From: Acetobacteraceae bacterium UBA6159
GTDB taxonomy: Bacteria > Pseudomonadota > Alphaproteobacteria > Acetobacterales > Acetobacteraceae
Assembly: GCA_002422345.1 (NCBI GenBank)
Contig: DIUL01000212.1
Location: 1 to 42,681 of the forward strand
Reading direction: 5' to 3'
DNA: 42,681 nucleotides
Shown: positions 40,242 to 42,681 of the stretch, in pieces
Layout: the number at the start of each line of letters is the position of its first letter
Position numbering within the stretch: the stretch's first letter is position 1
Translations under genes and position numbers: made by a program
The notes under the pieces: generated by a model
Seen by the model: the letters and a program-made list of their open reading frames with translations, nothing else
Told to the model about the DNA's origin: nothing
Databases searched by the model: none

Positions 40242-41321
40242 TCAGGCTGCCGCCATGATATGCTGTCGGCACTGCATCAAGGGTTGGATTCGGGTGCCGA
40301 ATGCTTCCATGCCAACCAGGAAGTCGTCAAATGTGAGCATGATTCCCTTCACACCCGGCATCGTTGCAACTTCATCCAGCATCGATGCGACCGCCGCGTA
40401 GGAACCAACCAGCGTCCCCATGTTGAAGTTGATAGGCGAAGGGGAACGTTGGATCGCCGCGGCCATGGAGGTTTCAGACGGTGCCGTGTCCTCCGCCGCC
40501 TTACCCAAAAGATGGGCCAAGGCCTCCTTGTCCGCGCCGGCGTTGTAAAGCTCCCATTTCGCCATCGCGGCAGCATCGGTTTCATCAGCGATGATCATGT
40601 ATAGCATGTAGCTGCCCACATCGCGACCTTCCCGCCCTGCATGTGCCAACATCCGTGCCGGAACGCCAGCGGCCAGTGTGGGCTGATTGACACCCTCACC
40701 CAACGCAAAGTTGAAATCGCAGTACCGAGCTGCAAACTCCATGCCCCGATCACTTTGACCGGCAGACACCAGCTTGATCGGTACTTTTGGGCGGGGGCTG
40801 AGTTTGCACGCATCCATCTGGAAGAACTCACCCTTCAGGTCGGATTGCCCGGTCTCCCAAAGGTCGTGCAGGATGCGTACATACTCCGTGCTGTAGTCAT
40901 AGCGCTTGGCGAAATGCGCGTCCCCTGGCCAAAGGCCCATCTGGGAGTATTCCAGCTTGTGCCAACCGGATACGATGTTCACTCCGAATCGCCCGCCGGA
41001 AATGTCCGAGATCGTGCTGGTCATGCGCGCAACGATCGCCGGCGGAATTGTCAGCACCGCGGTCGAAGCGTAAAGCCGGATCCGCGACGTTACCGCCGCG
41101 AGTCCCGCCATCAGCGTGAAACTCTCCAACCCGTGGTCCCAGAATTCGGTCGTACCACCAAAACCATGGAGCTTGATCATCGACAGAGCAAAGTCCAGCC
41201 CGTACGACTCCGCCCGCAAAACAATCTCCCGGTTCAACTCGAAGCTCGGCATGTACTGCGGCGACGTCGCCGAAATGATCCAGCCATTGTTGTTGATCGG
41301 AATGAAGACGCCGATATCCAT
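40242..41321 (-). CDS. rutA: RutA-type flavin-dependent pyrimidine monooxygenase
   Basis: 359 residues from the ATG at 41321, with GGGAG 7 bases upstream. It follows E. coli RutA closely as I recall it: IGVFIPINNNGWIIS, SMIKLHGFGG, HGLESFTLMAGLAAVTSRI, GRFGVNIVSGWHKLEYSQMG, SAGQSD and NMGTLVGSYAAVA. RutA is a luciferase-like FMN enzyme that opens the pyrimidine ring of uracil/thymine with a flavin peroxide. The flavin reductase RutF, RutB and RutG are absent here, so reduced FMN must come from elsewhere. It is second in the operon. Confidence 0.85.
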   Translation of the reverse strand: MDIGVFIPINNNGWIISATSPQYMPSFELNREIVLRAESYGLDFALSMIKLHGFGGTTEFWDHGLESFTLMAGLAAVTSRIRLYASTAVLTIPPAIVARMTSTISDISGGRFGVNIVSGWHKLEYSQMGLWPGDAHFAKRYDYSTEYVRILHDLWETGQSDLKGEFFQMDACKLSPRPKVPIKLVSAGQSDRGMEFAARYCDFNFALGEGVNQPTLAAGVPARMLAHAGREGRDVGSYMLYMIIADETDAAAMAKWELYNAGADKEALAHLLGKAAEDTAPSETSMAAAIQRSPSPINFNMGTLVGSYAAVASMLDEVATMPGVKGIMLTFDDFLVGMEAFGTRIQPLMQCRQHIMAAA

Positions 41322-41347
41322 CTGAAGCTCCCGGGATTCTAACGCAG

Positions 41348-42430
41348 TCAGGCGGCCATCTGATACCCGTCTCGGCACCGCATCAACGGTTGGATTCGCG
41401 TTCCGAACTGTTCCATGCCGATCACAAAGTCATCGAAGGTCAGCATCACGCCCTGCACACCAGGAACAGTTGAGAGCTCATCCAGCATCCGCGCAACGCT
41501 GGCATAGGAACCAACGAGCACACCGCCCTGCGTGGGCAGGTTGTCAGTGCCCAGGGTGCGCCGCTTGTTGGGGCCGGCCAGCGGATCGCGGGTTGGGTCG
41601 TCCTCCGCCTGGGCATCACGCCAGGCGATCGCCTCTACATCCGTGCCCTGCTTGTAGTGTTCCCATTTCGCCATCGCGGCCTGGTCAGTTTCGTCCGCAA
41701 TGATCATCGTCAGCACGAGAGCGCCGCATTTGCCGCCGATTTCTCGGTTCGCTTCGACAAGCCGAGCGACACTGGGTGCAACGCGGGTGGGCTGGTTGAT
41801 GCCGCCGCTGGAGCAGAAATTGTAGTCCGCGTATTGCGCGGCGTAGCGCGTCCCGGCGTCACTCTGGCCAGCCGAGATGATTGGAATCCTCGCAGTCGGC
41901 ATCGGCAGGCAGCAGCAATCGTCCATCTGGAAGAAGTCGCCCTTGAAGTCCGACCGCCCGGTGTCCCACAACTCCCGCATGATGGATACGTACTCGCCAC
42001 AATAATCGTAGCGGCGGTTGTAGTGATCGGAGCCAGGCCATATGCCCATCTGTGTGTATTCGCGACGCTGCCAACCGGAGATAATGTTCACACCAAATCT
42101 CCCGTGGCTGACGCTATCGATCGTGACTGCCATGCGAGCTGTCAGCGGCGGCGGCATCGTCAGAACCGCGCAGGTTGCGAACAGTCGGATGCGATCGGTG
42201 ACGGCGGCAAGTCCGGACATCAGCGTGAAGGATTCGAGATTGTAGTCCCAGAACTGAGAAGGACCACCGAAACCATGCAACTTTATCATTGAAAGTGCGA
42301 AGTCGAATCCGAACGCCTCTGCCTTCTGCACGACCGTCTTATTCAGGTCGAAACTCGGCTTGTACTGCGGGGAGGTGGTTGAGATCAGCCAACCGTTGTT
42401 CCCGATGGGAATGAAGACGCCTAGCTGCAT
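41348..42430 (-). CDS. RutA paralogue, LLM-class flavin monooxygenase
   Basis: 360 residues from the ATG at 42430 (GAGG about 11 bases upstream). It parallels the downstream RutA over its whole length (GNNGWLISTTSPQYKPSF, SMIKLHGFGGPSQFWDY, GRFGVNIISGW, SAGQSDAG, VLVGSYASVARMLDEL). It differs by a run of three Cys (172-174, MDDCCCLP) where RutA has MNDCRVSP-like sequence, and by a divergent GTDNLPTQGG loop before the GSYA helix. It may act on a different ring, or the two may form a heteromer. It is the first gene of the operon. Confidence 0.82.
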   Translation of the reverse strand: MQLGVFIPIGNNGWLISTTSPQYKPSFDLNKTVVQKAEAFGFDFALSMIKLHGFGGPSQFWDYNLESFTLMSGLAAVTDRIRLFATCAVLTMPPPLTARMAVTIDSVSHGRFGVNIISGWQRREYTQMGIWPGSDHYNRRYDYCGEYVSIMRELWDTGRSDFKGDFFQMDDCCCLPMPTARIPIISAGQSDAGTRYAAQYADYNFCSSGGINQPTRVAPSVARLVEANREIGGKCGALVLTMIIADETDQAAMAKWEHYKQGTDVEAIAWRDAQAEDDPTRDPLAGPNKRRTLGTDNLPTQGGVLVGSYASVARMLDELSTVPGVQGVMLTFDDFVIGMEQFGTRIQPLMRCRDGYQMAA

Positions 42431-42681
42431 GGCACGACCTCGCCAACTGCGGCAGTTGCTGGGAAGGTCAGGCCGTCGGGGGTCTGACGGGTGTGTTGGA
42501 GCATGACCGGCCTCTCTGCACAGAGTGCGTATGATTTGCACTGATGTGAGCAGAATGATGGCATTTGCTGCGACGCACAATGGGAAAAATTCGATGACTT
42601 ATACCGGAGCGCGCCATATAAGACGATATATTGGGCTTATGGGTTAATTATAGGCGGTAATGGGTATCCCCTTCACTGCCC
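42431..42681 (-). promoter_or_regulatory. Leader/promoter region of the RutA operon
   Basis: 251 bases to the window end without a credible gene. A perfect 15-bp palindrome CAACTGC-G-GCAGTTG (42444-42458) lies 14 bases before the start codon. A weaker 5-bp inverted repeat CTCTG-CA-CAGAG lies at 42514-42525. The distal part (42590-42660) is AT-rich and includes GGCTTATGG (42634), similar to GGCTTATTATGG in the divergent amidase region at 21825. The promoter should be in this stretch, but no convincing -35/-10 pair is visible. Confidence 0.5.

Noticed and set aside
1..42681. CRISPR arrays, insertion sequences, prophage or integron parts, tRNA and rRNA genes
   Set aside because: No regularly spaced repeats, transposase or integrase motifs, terminal inverted repeats with target duplications, or RNA gene cores were seen on either strand.

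Overview
The window is about 42.7 kb of high-GC DNA (roughly two thirds G+C) with tightly packed genes, many 4-nt ATGA start/stop overlaps, and hairpins without T-tracts at gene ends. Gene content (YhaN/YhaO nuclease pair, AbrB-type transporter, YdbH/YnbE/YdbL, CsbD, entericidin, DUF3309, MmgE/PrpD) fits an alphaproteobacterium, most likely Rhodospirillales/Acetobacteraceae-like. That placement is inference from gene families and base composition. No rRNA, tRNA, CRISPR array, transposase, integrase or phage gene was seen. It reads as a catabolic, accessory chromosomal region.

Layout. 1-6.7 kb: a short secreted ORF resembling the start of a pentameric ligand-gated channel, then cupin - DUF35 zinc-ribbon - SCP2-type thiolase (+), a TauD-type dioxygenase (+), and two paralogous MFS transporters (-) flanking a polyphosphate kinase 2 (-). 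6.7-12 kb: a translationally coupled YhaO/YhaN nuclease-ATPase pair (-), flanked on both sides by copies of one interspersed palindromic repeat. 12-13.2 kb: an AbrB-family membrane protein (+).

13.1-24.4 kb is the first unusual locus. A minus-strand run of nine genes encodes amidase, mini-GatC, amidase, DppB- and DppC-type permeases, two ABC ATPases, amidase and mini-GatC. It is divergent from a family 5 solute-binding protein and an isochorismatase-fold hydrolase (+). Together they form a complete peptide/amide-type ABC importer with three amidase-signature enzymes, two very short GatC/AtzG-like partners and a cysteine amidohydrolase. The divergent control region is AT-rich and carries several inverted repeats. 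The inferred role is uptake and stepwise hydrolysis of an amide- or ureide-containing nitrogen compound.

24.4-35 kb: two sulfotransferase-type genes (-), a crotonase lacking both catalytic Glu residues (+), a Cys-rich YkgJ-like protein (+), the YdbH-YnbE-YdbL envelope phospholipid-transport set (-), a DUF4239 membrane protein (+), four tiny stress/envelope genes (+), a second TauD/TfdA dioxygenase (-), a third MFS transporter (-) and a nitroreductase (+).

35-42.4 kb is the second unusual locus: one seven-gene minus-strand operon. In transcription order it holds two RutA-type flavin monooxygenases, MmgE/PrpD, an isopenicillin-N-synthase-like Fe(II)/2OG oxygenase, an asparaginase-fold enzyme with HGTAT in place of HGTDT, and two PuuE-like polysaccharide-deacetylase-fold hydrolases. 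RutA chemistry (oxidative amide cleavage of a pyrimidine ring) followed by several C-N hydrolases suggests an undescribed N-heterocycle degradation pathway. A perfect 15-bp palindrome sits just upstream of the first gene.
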